A DNA stretch of 64,000 nt, from positions 34,865-98,864 of the forward strand of contig RDNZ01000006.1 of the NCBI GenBank assembly GCA_011364905.1. Reading direction: 5' to 3'. The stretch is from Candidatus Thorarchaeota archaeon. GTDB taxonomy: Archaea; Asgardarchaeota; Thorarchaeia; Thorarchaeales; Thorarchaeaceae. The notes under the pieces are model-generated. The model saw only the letters and a program-made list of their open reading frames with translations. It did no database searches and was not told the origin of the DNA. Position numbers and translations under genes: made by a program. This document shows positions 15,434 through 24,504 of this stretch, in pieces. Position 1 is the first letter of the stretch; every line of letters starts with the position of its first letter.

Positions 15434-17179
15434 TCACGCTGGCACCTCAAAAAGGTCGATAAGTCTGAACCGATCTACATCTACAAGACCCAAGTCAGTT
15501 ATCTTGAGTTTTGGAATTACGGGTAATGAAAGGAACGCCATTGCCATGAAAGGCTCATCCAGAGGTGTGCCAAGTTTATGCGCTGCAACCTTCAAATCAT
15601 TAATTCTTTCACTCACATGTTCAATTGGTTGATCAGACATCAAACCAGCAATTGGAAGAGGCAAGGATTCAATCACATTCCCGTCTTTCGCAACTGCAAT
15701 CCCTCCTTGCATTCTAACAATTTGAACGGCAGCCTGAATGAGGTCTCTGTCATTTGTTGCTACAGCTACTATGTTATGTGAATCATGAGCAATAGAAGAA
15801 ACCAACGCGCCTTCTTTGATTCCAATTCCTTTTACAAAACCTACAGCTCTTGGTTCAGACGCGTTGTGGCGCTCAATTATCGCAACCTTTGCAATATCTC
15901 GATCAATATCAGGAACAACAAGTCCATCTTTCACCTTTGGTTCTTCGATAAGATGTTCAGTAATGATTTGATTGGGAATCATTCCTATAACGTTCATCCG
16001 ATTACCACGCGCCTTGACTTGGAAGTCTTCAGGTTCGAGGTAATGTATATTCACAGAGCGCCTAAGACGAGGCTGTTTTTCAACTCCGAATTTCTCCGTC
16101 ATCTTTCCATCTTTTGCCACTAGTACACCTTGTTTGAAGACCATTTCCACATGGATCTTTTCAAGAGAATCAAGGACCACAATGTCAGCATGGTAGCCAG
16201 GTGCTACAGCGCCTAGATACTGGAGACCATAGTGTCTGGCAGTAGATAGTGATGCCACCTTTATTGCCAGGATTGGGTCAACACCATAGCCTATAGCCTC
16301 TCGAACCATGAAATCGATGTGCCCTTTTGTTATCAAATCCAGAGTGTTCCTATCGTCTGTGACAAAGGAGCAGAAATCTGCCGTATTCGGCTTGATTAAA
16401 GGAGCCAAGGCTTCCAGATTCTTTGCAGTTGAACCCTCACGAATATGAATGTGCATTCCGCAAGCAAGCTTTCTTCGAGCTTCTTCGATATCCACGCTTT
16501 CGTGATCGGATGTAATTCTGGCGGCTGCATACGCATTCAGGTCAAGACCTTTCAGCTCTGGAGCATGACCATCAATTCTCTTGCCCATACTAAGCGCGAC
16601 TCGTATCTTCTCAAGGATTGATGGGTCTCTGTAGATTACTCCTGGATAATTCATCGCTTCAGCCAACCCAAGCACATAGTGCTCAGTCATGAGCGGTTTG
16701 ATATCCAGGAAGTCAAGGGATACACCATTTGTTTCCAGATCTGTGGAAGGAACGCATGAGGGGAGCATCATATAGAACTCAAGAGCACCTCCACGCATGC
16801 TCTTACTCATATAGAGTATGCCCTCCATGCCTAGCACATTAGCAATCTCATGAGGGTCTGCGATCACAGCTCCGGTGCCATGAGGAACAACTGCACGAGC
16901 ATATTCTATGGGCATTACCATTGAGGACTCTACATGAACGTGGCCATCGATAAATGAGGGAGAAACATACTTCCCCTTCAGATCAATGATTTCGTTACCT
17001 ACATATTCGCCAATTCCAGCTATATAGGCTCCATGAATGGCAATATCACCGGGAGTCACATCGCCGGTGAAGACATTGACAACATTTGCGTTTTTCAGAA
17101 CGAGGTCAGCGCGGGTCCTTCCTGCGGCCACATCAATCATATGATCAAGTGGATAGTCCTCGGAACGTGACAGAAACAT
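15434..17179 (-). CDS. ade: Adenine deaminase
   Basis: A 581-residue enzyme matching the long adenine deaminases (family about 570-600 residues) that convert adenine to hypoxanthine in purine salvage. Visible motifs: PSFIDGHVHVESSMV (metal-binding HxH with the following Glu), VIADPHEIANVLG, a His in RIDGHAPEL, the substrate region RITSDHES, and an Asp in CSFVTDD. The C-terminal domain typical of this family (GFVKGIG, HDSHNIVAVATND) is complete. The ATG has a GAGAAGAG purine run directly upstream. It stands alone between a convergent zinc-finger gene and a methyltransferase in the same direction. Confidence 0.93.
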   Translation of the reverse strand: MFLSRSEDYPLDHMIDVAAGRTRADLVLKNANVVNVFTGDVTPGDIAIHGAYIAGIGEYVGNEIIDLKGKYVSPSFIDGHVHVESSMVMPIEYARAVVPHGTGAVIADPHEIANVLGMEGILYMSKSMRGGALEFYMMLPSCVPSTDLETNGVSLDFLDIKPLMTEHYVLGLAEAMNYPGVIYRDPSILEKIRVALSMGKRIDGHAPELKGLDLNAYAAARITSDHESVDIEEARRKLACGMHIHIREGSTAKNLEALAPLIKPNTADFCSFVTDDRNTLDLITKGHIDFMVREAIGYGVDPILAIKVASLSTARHYGLQYLGAVAPGYHADIVVLDSLEKIHVEMVFKQGVLVAKDGKMTEKFGVEKQPRLRRSVNIHYLEPEDFQVKARGNRMNVIGMIPNQIITEHLIEEPKVKDGLVVPDIDRDIAKVAIIERHNASEPRAVGFVKGIGIKEGALVSSIAHDSHNIVAVATNDRDLIQAAVQIVRMQGGIAVAKDGNVIESLPLPIAGLMSDQPIEHVSERINDLKVAAHKLGTPLDEPFMAMAFLSLPVIPKLKITDLGLVDVDRFRLIDLFEVPA

Positions 17180-17246
17180 CTCTTCTCACTCGCAAAGCAC
17201 TGTGCGGCTATCATGAAAAGGGTTTCTCATGACACTACTAGTGAAT

Positions 17247-18005
17247 CTATTTCGTAGCTACAACAACCAATCGTTCAGCTTCGTTGTCGTAGGCGCGTCC
17301 ATCCAATCCGCCATAGATCTTTACATCAGAGAATCCTACGCTCTCAAGCATAGAACGAATCTCGGCTCCTGAGTAAATCCAATGAATCACATCCCATCTA
17401 TGCACCGTACCATCTCTTTCAATGAAAATCCATTTGTTATACATTCGACTCCAGTTATCGATGGCTTCTCTCTCCTCAAGCATGAATCCTTGAGGCCACT
17501 CAGACCAACTATGACGGGTGAAAATCCTCGCTAGAACCTCTTTGCCCATTGATTCAAAAATGAACCTGCCGCCAGCCCTAAGAGAAGTATAGATGTTGCG
17601 AAGAACAAGTATTTGCTCCTCATGGTCCTCAAAATAGCTGAATGATGTGAACATACTAAGTACAAGATCAAAGGAATTCTTTCTGTAAAACGTTCTCATA
17701 TCGTCGAGAACAAACTCAATATTGAGATCTTCATCCGCCGCACTCTTTCTTGCCTTTTCGAGATACTTGATTGTCCTATCTACTCCCACAACCTTGTGAC
17801 CTCTTCTCGCAAACTCCAATGAATGACGGCCAATACCGCAACAAAGATCCAATACGCTCTCATGAGGAGTGACATGACAGAGGGACTTGATTGCGTCTAC
17901 TTCGTTTGTTGTAAAAGCGATTCTTGCTTCTGTGAACATTACAGGCTCCATAATCTCCCACATTTCATCATCCTCAAACCAATTCGTCGAAGTTTTTTCT
18001 GACAT
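17247..18005 (-). CDS. Class I SAM-dependent methyltransferase
   Basis: A 252-residue Rossmann-fold methyltransferase. Motif I is VLDLCCGIGRHSLEFARRG (51-69), the ribose-binding acidic residue is Asp76 (VVGVDRT), motif II/III is FVLDDMRTF (about 98-106), and motif IV is FDLVLSMFTSFSYF (about 113-126). The C-terminal part (RMYNKWIFIERDG, HRWDVIHWIYS) resembles small-molecule methyltransferases of the UbiE/COQ5-like class. The substrate is not evident. It lies downstream of a large surface protein but is separated from it by a strong terminator. Confidence 0.8.
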   Translation of the reverse strand: MSEKTSTNWFEDDEMWEIMEPVMFTEARIAFTTNEVDAIKSLCHVTPHESVLDLCCGIGRHSLEFARRGHKVVGVDRTIKYLEKARKSAADEDLNIEFVLDDMRTFYRKNSFDLVLSMFTSFSYFEDHEEQILVLRNIYTSLRAGGRFIFESMGKEVLARIFTRHSWSEWPQGFMLEEREAIDNWSRMYNKWIFIERDGTVHRWDVIHWIYSGAEIRSMLESVGFSDVKIYGGLDGRAYDNEAERLVVVATK

Positions 18006-18067
18006 TGATCAAGCCACCATCTACTAGTACTCAAACTTAGACTGGAAGCCAAAAGAGAAAAGGATTT

Positions 18068-18116
18068 GGAAAAAAAAAGAGAGAAAAACATCGGTCTCAA
18101 AAAACAAGACCGATGT
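18068..18116 (-). terminator. Hairpin plus T-run terminator of the 772-aa surface protein
   Basis: A perfect 9-10 bp stem (ACATCGGTC at 18088-18096 with GACCGATGT at 18108-18116, extendable by one T-A pair). On the minus strand it is followed by a long T-rich stretch (18068-18087). It starts about 8 bp past the stop of the surface-protein gene. Confidence 0.75.
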
Positions 18117-18123
18117 TGTATTT

Positions 18124-20442
18124 CTATTGCTTGAATTTCTTGACATACACTATATAGACGATAACTACAACCCCGACAATAACAGCTGCTGGAAGTGCTA
18201 CACCGCCTAGCATTGCAAGGACATTGGGACCAACAGGAGTTATCTTCTCAACCGATAGTTGAGGTGTCGGTAGTGGCGTGAGTTGAACCCACAAGAAACC
18301 ATCTACACCTAGATTTCTAGAGATTGCCATACTCAAGAGCGAGTTATCAGAGATTGCGCCGAATTGGAACGAGAAATCAGCAATATTTCCGACATACTCA
18401 TCGTTGAGATCACCCCATGGGGTTGAGTGAGCCCTGCCATCGTATGCGCTTAGAAGTGTACTACTGAAACCAGTGACATCTCCAGTCTTAACCGACACAT
18501 TATACCAGGTTCCTGGAGTTGTGTTTAGTAGCAATCCATAGGTTCCACTCCCACTTCCAGGTAGTGGCAATGAGAAGTTAGTCCATGCAGAGGCCGCACC
18601 AACATCAAGAGTCTCAATGTCGGCGTAGATGTCATTCATTCGATTCTGCCAATCGATTGTGAGACTCACTGGGTAGTTCATGTAGACGTTTGTTGCACCT
18701 TGTGTGTTATTGCTAACTTGGTATGTACAGATACCAACAAAGGCAAACCCCTCATAGTAACCCTGACCTCCGTAGTTAATGGTCCGGTTATTCGGTATAG
18801 TAGGATGCGCTTGTATCTGAGATCCATCCCATCTGTTTGCAACGGTCGTTGAACCTGATACCCGTACAGCACCAGATGCATCATAGATCGAATACTCGAA
18901 GTTTACTGTGACATTATCTTGGTTGTTCAGGTACAAAGTCATGTTGTACATCTGGAAAAGGTGTGCATCAACAAAGAAACCACCCACATTAACGATGTCA
19001 GTGGTAGTCTCGTCAACAATGGAGCCAACATTGAAGCGGACCCATTCATTCACGTTGTTCGAAACGTACAGCTCAACATGGTACTTTCCAACTGGGAGAT
19101 AGTATTCATTTGCAGCCTGGATGGTAGCAGGATGATTAGGTGATCGAACACTGCGATAGCCGTCCTCAGAAGATCCAGTCAAAGCAATTGACAGTTCCCC
19201 AGCAGTTGCAGTTGAGTTTACTCTCAGTATTGAGGGTTGATCAATATCCAGCGTGTAACTCTGAGCAGCCGTTGAACCAATGTAGTTCTCTAAGTGCATT
19301 TTCTGATTAAGAGGAAGTGCACCTTGGGAGCTAGATTGATGATAGAGTGTATACTGTGTTCCATCTCCACCATAGACTGTCACATAGTAAGGCCCACCTC
19401 TGAAGAAGTACTGACCGTTGCTTGGAAAGCCTGAACCTTCGTCATAACGTGTTCCCCCATTATGTCCATAATTGAACTCATTGCTTGTGAATTCTATGGC
19501 AACTGGTTGTGTAGTGGGGAGGATGCCATTGGGATAGTTGAATGTGTATGCTAAAGATGCAACATCATTTCTGGAGTTGACCTTGTAAGTTCGGACAGTT
19601 GGTGCCATTTCTTTGTACACCCAACTTCCTGTATCCTCTACAACTATTTCACCCGTATTTAGTTCGTCTGTGATGACACCACCAGCGGGGATCAGCTGGG
19701 GCGAAACCGCAACAGGAAATAGGTCAAAGAGGGCAAAAGTTCCCGAAGTTGGTGTTGCTTGGAGAAAGATGTAGTATGTCCCTGATATTGAAGGTTTGAA
19801 AGGAATGGTAATGATGTCTCCTTCTGAACCAGAATCTCCATTCATGTAACGTCCTTGTGGATCCACTATAGCGACACTCCACGAAACGCCGTCCTGTCTG
19901 CTAGCAATGGTCAGGTGGACAAACTCCTGCCCACTGATTCCGAGAGTTCCATAGTATGTGTAACCTCTATCCACTGATACTGGAGTGTGTTGACCAAAAG
20001 TAAGTCCAAATGTTCTGGTTTCGATTGTTGTATTGACAACAAAGTCACTGCCATCAGATGCAGTCCAGTCATAGAACTCTGGAAGGTATGCAGGATTCGC
20101 GAATGGCCCCGTGTTCCAAGTACTGAATGATGTCCAATCATAGGGAACATTCATATCTTCCGCAAAGGACGAAGTTTGTCTGGTCCATCCAGTGGTGTCA
20201 TAACGATAGATCCAATAGTCAAGATCTTCGTTCACATTCATTGTACTTCTAGACTGAAAGTCTAGTGGGTTAGGCTCCACATACATGTATGTATGATTAT
20301 TGGCGCCTGAAGCATAACCCTGATTATATGTTTTAATTTTGATATTTGTCTGAAGTGCGGATACTGGGGCGGCAATAGCTCCGAGTAGGAAAATCATCGA
20401 AATCGTAATGCCTAGTACCGTCTTCATATTGACGTGCTTCAT
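18124..20442 (-). CDS. Large secreted surface protein with C-terminal anchor
   Basis: A 772-residue exported protein. Residues 1-29 are a signal peptide (basic start, TVLGITISMIFLLGAIAAPVSA). The ectodomain (30-735) is rich in Tyr, Thr, Ser, Asn and Gly with many NxS/T glycosylation sequons and several beta-sandwich-like repeats that recall pre-peptidase C-terminal domains (for example PSISGTYYIFLQA at about 213-225). A transmembrane helix at about 740-766 ends with the basic KKFKQ. It probably forms part of the cell envelope. The ATG has a GAGGTGA Shine-Dalgarno with 9-nt spacing. No enzyme motif seen. Confidence 0.8.
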   Translation of the reverse strand: MKHVNMKTVLGITISMIFLLGAIAAPVSALQTNIKIKTYNQGYASGANNHTYMYVEPNPLDFQSRSTMNVNEDLDYWIYRYDTTGWTRQTSSFAEDMNVPYDWTSFSTWNTGPFANPAYLPEFYDWTASDGSDFVVNTTIETRTFGLTFGQHTPVSVDRGYTYYGTLGISGQEFVHLTIASRQDGVSWSVAIVDPQGRYMNGDSGSEGDIITIPFKPSISGTYYIFLQATPTSGTFALFDLFPVAVSPQLIPAGGVITDELNTGEIVVEDTGSWVYKEMAPTVRTYKVNSRNDVASLAYTFNYPNGILPTTQPVAIEFTSNEFNYGHNGGTRYDEGSGFPSNGQYFFRGGPYYVTVYGGDGTQYTLYHQSSSQGALPLNQKMHLENYIGSTAAQSYTLDIDQPSILRVNSTATAGELSIALTGSSEDGYRSVRSPNHPATIQAANEYYLPVGKYHVELYVSNNVNEWVRFNVGSIVDETTTDIVNVGGFFVDAHLFQMYNMTLYLNNQDNVTVNFEYSIYDASGAVRVSGSTTVANRWDGSQIQAHPTIPNNRTINYGGQGYYEGFAFVGICTYQVSNNTQGATNVYMNYPVSLTIDWQNRMNDIYADIETLDVGAASAWTNFSLPLPGSGSGTYGLLLNTTPGTWYNVSVKTGDVTGFSSTLLSAYDGRAHSTPWGDLNDEYVGNIADFSFQFGAISDNSLLSMAISRNLGVDGFLWVQLTPLPTPQLSVEKITPVGPNVLAMLGGVALPAAVIVGVVVIVYIVYVKKFKQ

Positions 20443-20589
20443 GGCACATCGTCACCTCAATGAATTCATGTCTACAATCTTTTATGAACTCATTTCGTTC
20501 AAAGGTAATCTTATTTTTCGAAAATTCGAAAACTTAAGGCAATCACCTTTTATCTTGGTTATGAACACGGCGTCACTAATGGTGAGAAT

Positions 20590-21420
20590 ATGAGCCTTCA
20601 GCAGTCCTACCAAAAAAGCATTGTAGTAGCCGTCATTGCCTATATTGCTGCAATTGGCTTTTTATTGCTGAGTTTAGAAGCGGACATTCCTGAAGCCAGT
20701 CAACAAAACTACACACTCTTTGCCTATTTTCTACCAGCGGTAGGGACATTATTTCTCTATCTAGCGTTCTACCTATGGAAAGGAGGAAAGCGAATAAGAA
20801 CAGACTCTAGGAGCATAGCAATTCTTGCCATATTTGCCGCTATGGTTTTAGCTCTCGAGATTTTTCCAATTCCCTTTCTGACTGACATACCACTGTTTGG
20901 AGGCTTTACACTTGATCCGACTGGTATTCCAATATGCTTTGTTTTTCTTGCATACGGTAATGTGTTCTCATTCCTCCTTTTGCCAATAATGTGGATTGCG
21001 ATTGGATATCGAAATATCATCGGCTCTGTTTTCAAGTTGTTCGCAGAATTCTTCACCTTGTTGGGACTCGTTGTGGCAAAATTCGTCCTAAGGGGTCGAT
21101 CCTACGATTGGAAGGTAGCAACTCCAATCTATCTTATCTTTGGTGTAGTCTTTAGAGCAATCGGCATGTATATTGCGAACATCTACCTGATTCAATGGCT
21201 TTATGGACTCCCATTGGATGTTGCAATCGCATTATCTGTTAGCTTTGTAATTCCCAATATCATTCAAGCAGCCATCAATGTCTTGGCCGGAATACTTCTA
21301 TTTGTCATTATTCCAGAGAATTTGGCAATCGAAGCACGCTTCGGCAAATATGGAACAGATGAGTATAGCGAATATCAAGAAATCCCACCAGACGAGTTAG
21401 AGTCGATCAATGATGAGTAA
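20590..21420 (+). CDS. ECF transporter S component, RibU-like membrane protein
   Basis: A 276-residue membrane protein. Two N-terminal helices (15-30, 43-62) precede a block of about six helices that resembles the substrate-binding S components of ECF vitamin transporters. The segment IPFLTDIPLFGGFTLDPTGIPICF (about 98-121) matches the conserved loop of RibU-type riboflavin transporters (FPIPF...L.LD.SDIP). The substrate is therefore probably riboflavin or another flavin-like compound. The tail is acidic. A TATA-like CTTTTATCTTGG lies about 40 nt upstream of the ATG. It overlaps cofE by 11 bp, linking the transporter to deazaflavin cofactor synthesis. Confidence 0.65.
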   Translation: MSLQQSYQKSIVVAVIAYIAAIGFLLLSLEADIPEASQQNYTLFAYFLPAVGTLFLYLAFYLWKGGKRIRTDSRSIAILAIFAAMVLALEIFPIPFLTDIPLFGGFTLDPTGIPICFVFLAYGNVFSFLLLPIMWIAIGYRNIIGSVFKLFAEFFTLLGLVVAKFVLRGRSYDWKVATPIYLIFGVVFRAIGMYIANIYLIQWLYGLPLDVAIALSVSFVIPNIIQAAINVLAGILLFVIIPENLAIEARFGKYGTDEYSEYQEIPPDELESINDE

Positions 21421-22168
21421 TAGAGAGGTCCAATTGATTCCAATTCAAGGATTTCCGATTGTTCAGAAGGGAGACGAAATTTCCTCGCTCATTCAGACTG
21501 CAATTGAGAGGAGTCGAATCACTCTTACCAAAGGTGATATCATCGTTGTGACTCACTCTATTATTTCAATTACAGAAGGTAGTCTCTATCAATTGGATAA
21601 AGTGGAGGTTTCAGAGAAAGCAAAAGCTCTCGCAGAAGGATCGGGACACGCTCCAGAAATAGTTGAGGCCGCGTTGAGTGAAGCAAGTGAGGTTCTACGA
21701 GAAGGCCCGGTTCTAATAACAAAGACAAAACAAGGAGTGATAACGGACTATTCAGGCGTTGATGAGAGCAATGCTCCTTTGGGAAACTTGATTGCACTCC
21801 CTGAAAATCCTGATGAATCAGCAAAGAAAATCAATGTTTCATTATCTGAATCCAGTGGATTCAATGTGCCAGTGATAATCACAGATACTCAGGGCAGACC
21901 CTGGAGGAAAGGCGCTATCAATCTGGCAATAGGAATAGCAGGGATGTCACCTTTTACCAGCAACGCTGGGAAAGAGGACATTTTTGGTCATCGGCTTCGA
22001 GGATCTGTTGTGTGCTTGGCGGACCAGATTGCAGCTGCTGCGGAGCTTGTAATGGGTCAGGCTGATGAAGGAATTCCGCTAGTTGTCGTACGTGGAATCA
22101 ATTTCACAGAGGACGTTGGAGCGGCCTCTCAAATCATCCGCTCTCGGTCAGAGAGCCTCTATGGCTAA
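21410..22168 (+). CDS. cofE: Coenzyme F420-0:L-glutamate ligase
   Basis: A 252-residue CofE (family about 250). It adds L-glutamate residues to F420-0 using GTP, the last step of F420 synthesis. Motifs: IPIQGFPIVQKGD at the N-terminus, GDIIVVTHSIISITEG, ITKTKQGVITDYSGVDESNA, then VIITDTQGRPWRKGA and SVVCLADQIAAAAELVMGQ, all typical of CofE. It is translationally coupled to the upstream ECF S component. The first or second Met (21410 or 21413) could be used. The gene ends with a 4-bp convergent overlap with the beta-helix protein. No other F420 gene lies in the window. Confidence 0.93.
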   Translation: MMSNREVQLIPIQGFPIVQKGDEISSLIQTAIERSRITLTKGDIIVVTHSIISITEGSLYQLDKVEVSEKAKALAEGSGHAPEIVEAALSEASEVLREGPVLITKTKQGVITDYSGVDESNAPLGNLIALPENPDESAKKINVSLSESSGFNVPVIITDTQGRPWRKGAINLAIGIAGMSPFTSNAGKEDIFGHRLRGSVVCLADQIAAAAELVMGQADEGIPLVVVRGINFTEDVGAASQIIRSRSESLYG

Positions 22169-24438
22169 TCAACAGACATACCAGGTTTCTTTTCACTTCT
22201 CACGAGTATGAGAGCAATGAGTCCCATAACTGCTCCAGCTGCAATAACTAGACCTGCTGGGAACGTTGGCATCGAATGATCTATAGTTAATGCAGTACTA
22301 GTCGTTTCGTTCCAATTGGGATAATTGTCTTGATCATTCACATTTATGATGTATGGACCTGTGCCAGTATAATCAGACCACCAATTCCCGGTATCGACTT
22401 GATTATCCCAATGATTGGAGGAACCCTCACAAATCGCATTAGGCGCATTGTATGCAAACGCATTTTCATAAATGTCATTACGATTGGATGAGAAGTCAAG
22501 AGAGATTCCGGCTCTTGTGTTGTTGTATATATTGTTCCCGGTTATTAGGCAGTCAGATGAACTATTCAACTGAATCCCTCTTGAGTTGAAGTAGATGATG
22601 TTGTTATGGATATAGCACCCGTCAGAGTCCTCGAGAAAAATGGAGTCATTGTTTTGAAAGATGGTATTCCGTAACAGCGTCATGTTAGTGCTGCTGACAA
22701 AGCTAATGGCTTCGTCATTTTCCCAAATTAAGCAATTATGAATGACACAAACCCAAGACCAGCTGGCATCTATTCCCTTGAGATTTGCTCTGACATAAAC
22801 ATCCAAAATGACGATATCTTCTGAATGCGAGAGAACTATTCCAGTCCGAGAATGGTAGGAACTGATACTCTGTCTGAATACACAACTCGAGGAGTATTGA
22901 AAACTGACTCCAATCGTATTGTTGTGAAGAAACACATTCGTGAGTTCACAATCACTGCAATTCACGAGAGTAATCGCTGTTGCTTCACCGAAATCTGGGT
23001 ATGCATCGTCCTTGAAGGAAGAACTGATTCCATAGAAACTGCCTCCACTGATCGTGACGCCAATGCAGCTCACAAGATATAGTTGGCCGTACTCATCCCC
23101 ATTGATGCTTTCAGTTTGCAGATTCGCAAAAAGCCCAATCTTTCGTCCACTCACCGTATTGTTCAGAAATCGGATTGTATCAAAGTTCCAAAGATCAAAG
23201 TTCGGAATTTGTGGATAGAGTCCGCCACCATCAAAAGAGTTCCCAATGATGTCACAATCATCTGATGCACCATCAGGAACATTGTACCAGTTGGAATAGT
23301 AGCCAAAACCAAATCCGTATCTATCATCCGTGACTGAATTAGATGATATATTGTGGGCTTGTCCCCCCTGTAGAATTACTCCGTATCCAACATCAGAAAT
23401 AGAATTCGCATAGATGTCCGATGCGGATCCGCCGTGAATAGAGATGCCAGTTCCATAACTGGTGTATTTCCCTTTAATGATGTTTTCGTATACCTGTGTA
23501 TTATTTGTGTTGACAAGGTCTATACCTTCCGAATTGTTGATGAGGTTATTTCGTCTTAAAATGCAGTCATTTGCCGAAATAATGATACCTGATTGACTTG
23601 AACTAACATTATTGCCCTCGATTACACAATTAGCACCATAAAGTATCTCCATGCCGCTCCAGATGAAACTGGCAACTTCATTCCTACTCACATTACTATT
23701 GAGGATGCCCAAAATCTCTATTCCAGCGAATGGGTGGCTATCAGGATTTTTTATTCCAGTGATCAGATTATCATGTATACTGGAATCATTGATTGTCCAT
23801 GCAGTAATGCCATAGCCCAAGATAATACCAAACTTGTTTTCATAGATGTCGTAGTTGCTTCCCCCATAGACCTCGATTCCACTATAGCATTCGTCAAACT
23901 CCTGCGTATTGTTGAATATTGTTGTGTGGTTGCTCCACAGAATCATTATTCCTTCATTAGTAGCATTTAGGACGTTGCTCGAGATTTTGCAAGCATCGAG
24001 GGCATATCCTGAAATCCCACTTGTGCTGTTTCTCCAATGGTTTCCGTACAAGATGCAATTGCTTACGTTCGTGAGTGTGACTGAAAACACAGGTTGAATT
24101 CCTTGATAGTACAGAACATCAGACTTGAATAGACAATTTCTAATAACGAAATAACTTGTCGTGTTGATTATCCAAATGCAGGTTGAATTCTTGGCTGTGA
24201 TGTTTAGATTCTCTATGATGTAGGGAGTTGTTGCAGAACCGTTCCCAGGCCATGATTGTATTTCGAAGTCTGCATCTGAAGTGATATTGAAAGGTTCATG
24301 CGAAACATATGCGGGTTCATGCTTGTTGGGTGTAAGAGCCGCTTCTTGAACAACAGCGTAATTTATGATGGAGGTCTGAACTAAAAACGCAAGACCAAGC
24401 ACAGCAACAAAGCAGAGAGCCAGCCCACGATTAATCAT
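22165..24438 (-). CDS. Surface-anchored parallel beta-helix (NosD-like) protein
   Basis: A 757-residue exported protein with a signal peptide (1-27), a long right-handed parallel beta-helix made of many PbH1-type coils with N-ladder patterns (for example NSNVSRNEVASF, GCYIHNNIIYFNSRGIQL, LITGNNIYNNTRAGISL), the terminal GNWWSDYTGTGP cap seen in archaeal NosD-like proteins, and a transmembrane helix (about 725-745) with a basic tail. Such proteins bind or process carbohydrates or act as envelope components. There is no clear catalytic motif. Sequons are abundant. The topology matches the 772-residue surface protein. Confidence 0.85.
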   Translation of the reverse strand: MINRGLALCFVAVLGLAFLVQTSIINYAVVQEAALTPNKHEPAYVSHEPFNITSDADFEIQSWPGNGSATTPYIIENLNITAKNSTCIWIINTTSYFVIRNCLFKSDVLYYQGIQPVFSVTLTNVSNCILYGNHWRNSTSGISGYALDACKISSNVLNATNEGIMILWSNHTTIFNNTQEFDECYSGIEVYGGSNYDIYENKFGIILGYGITAWTINDSSIHDNLITGIKNPDSHPFAGIEILGILNSNVSRNEVASFIWSGMEILYGANCVIEGNNVSSSQSGIIISANDCILRRNNLINNSEGIDLVNTNNTQVYENIIKGKYTSYGTGISIHGGSASDIYANSISDVGYGVILQGGQAHNISSNSVTDDRYGFGFGYYSNWYNVPDGASDDCDIIGNSFDGGGLYPQIPNFDLWNFDTIRFLNNTVSGRKIGLFANLQTESINGDEYGQLYLVSCIGVTISGGSFYGISSSFKDDAYPDFGEATAITLVNCSDCELTNVFLHNNTIGVSFQYSSSCVFRQSISSYHSRTGIVLSHSEDIVILDVYVRANLKGIDASWSWVCVIHNCLIWENDEAISFVSSTNMTLLRNTIFQNNDSIFLEDSDGCYIHNNIIYFNSRGIQLNSSSDCLITGNNIYNNTRAGISLDFSSNRNDIYENAFAYNAPNAICEGSSNHWDNQVDTGNWWSDYTGTGPYIINVNDQDNYPNWNETTSTALTIDHSMPTFPAGLVIAAGAVMGLIALILVRSEKKPGMSVD

Positions 24439-24504
24439 ATTCTAAACCCCGGTCCAATACTGATAAGATAAGCTTTGCTCGAAACAAAATGAACCTTGAC
24501 TCCT

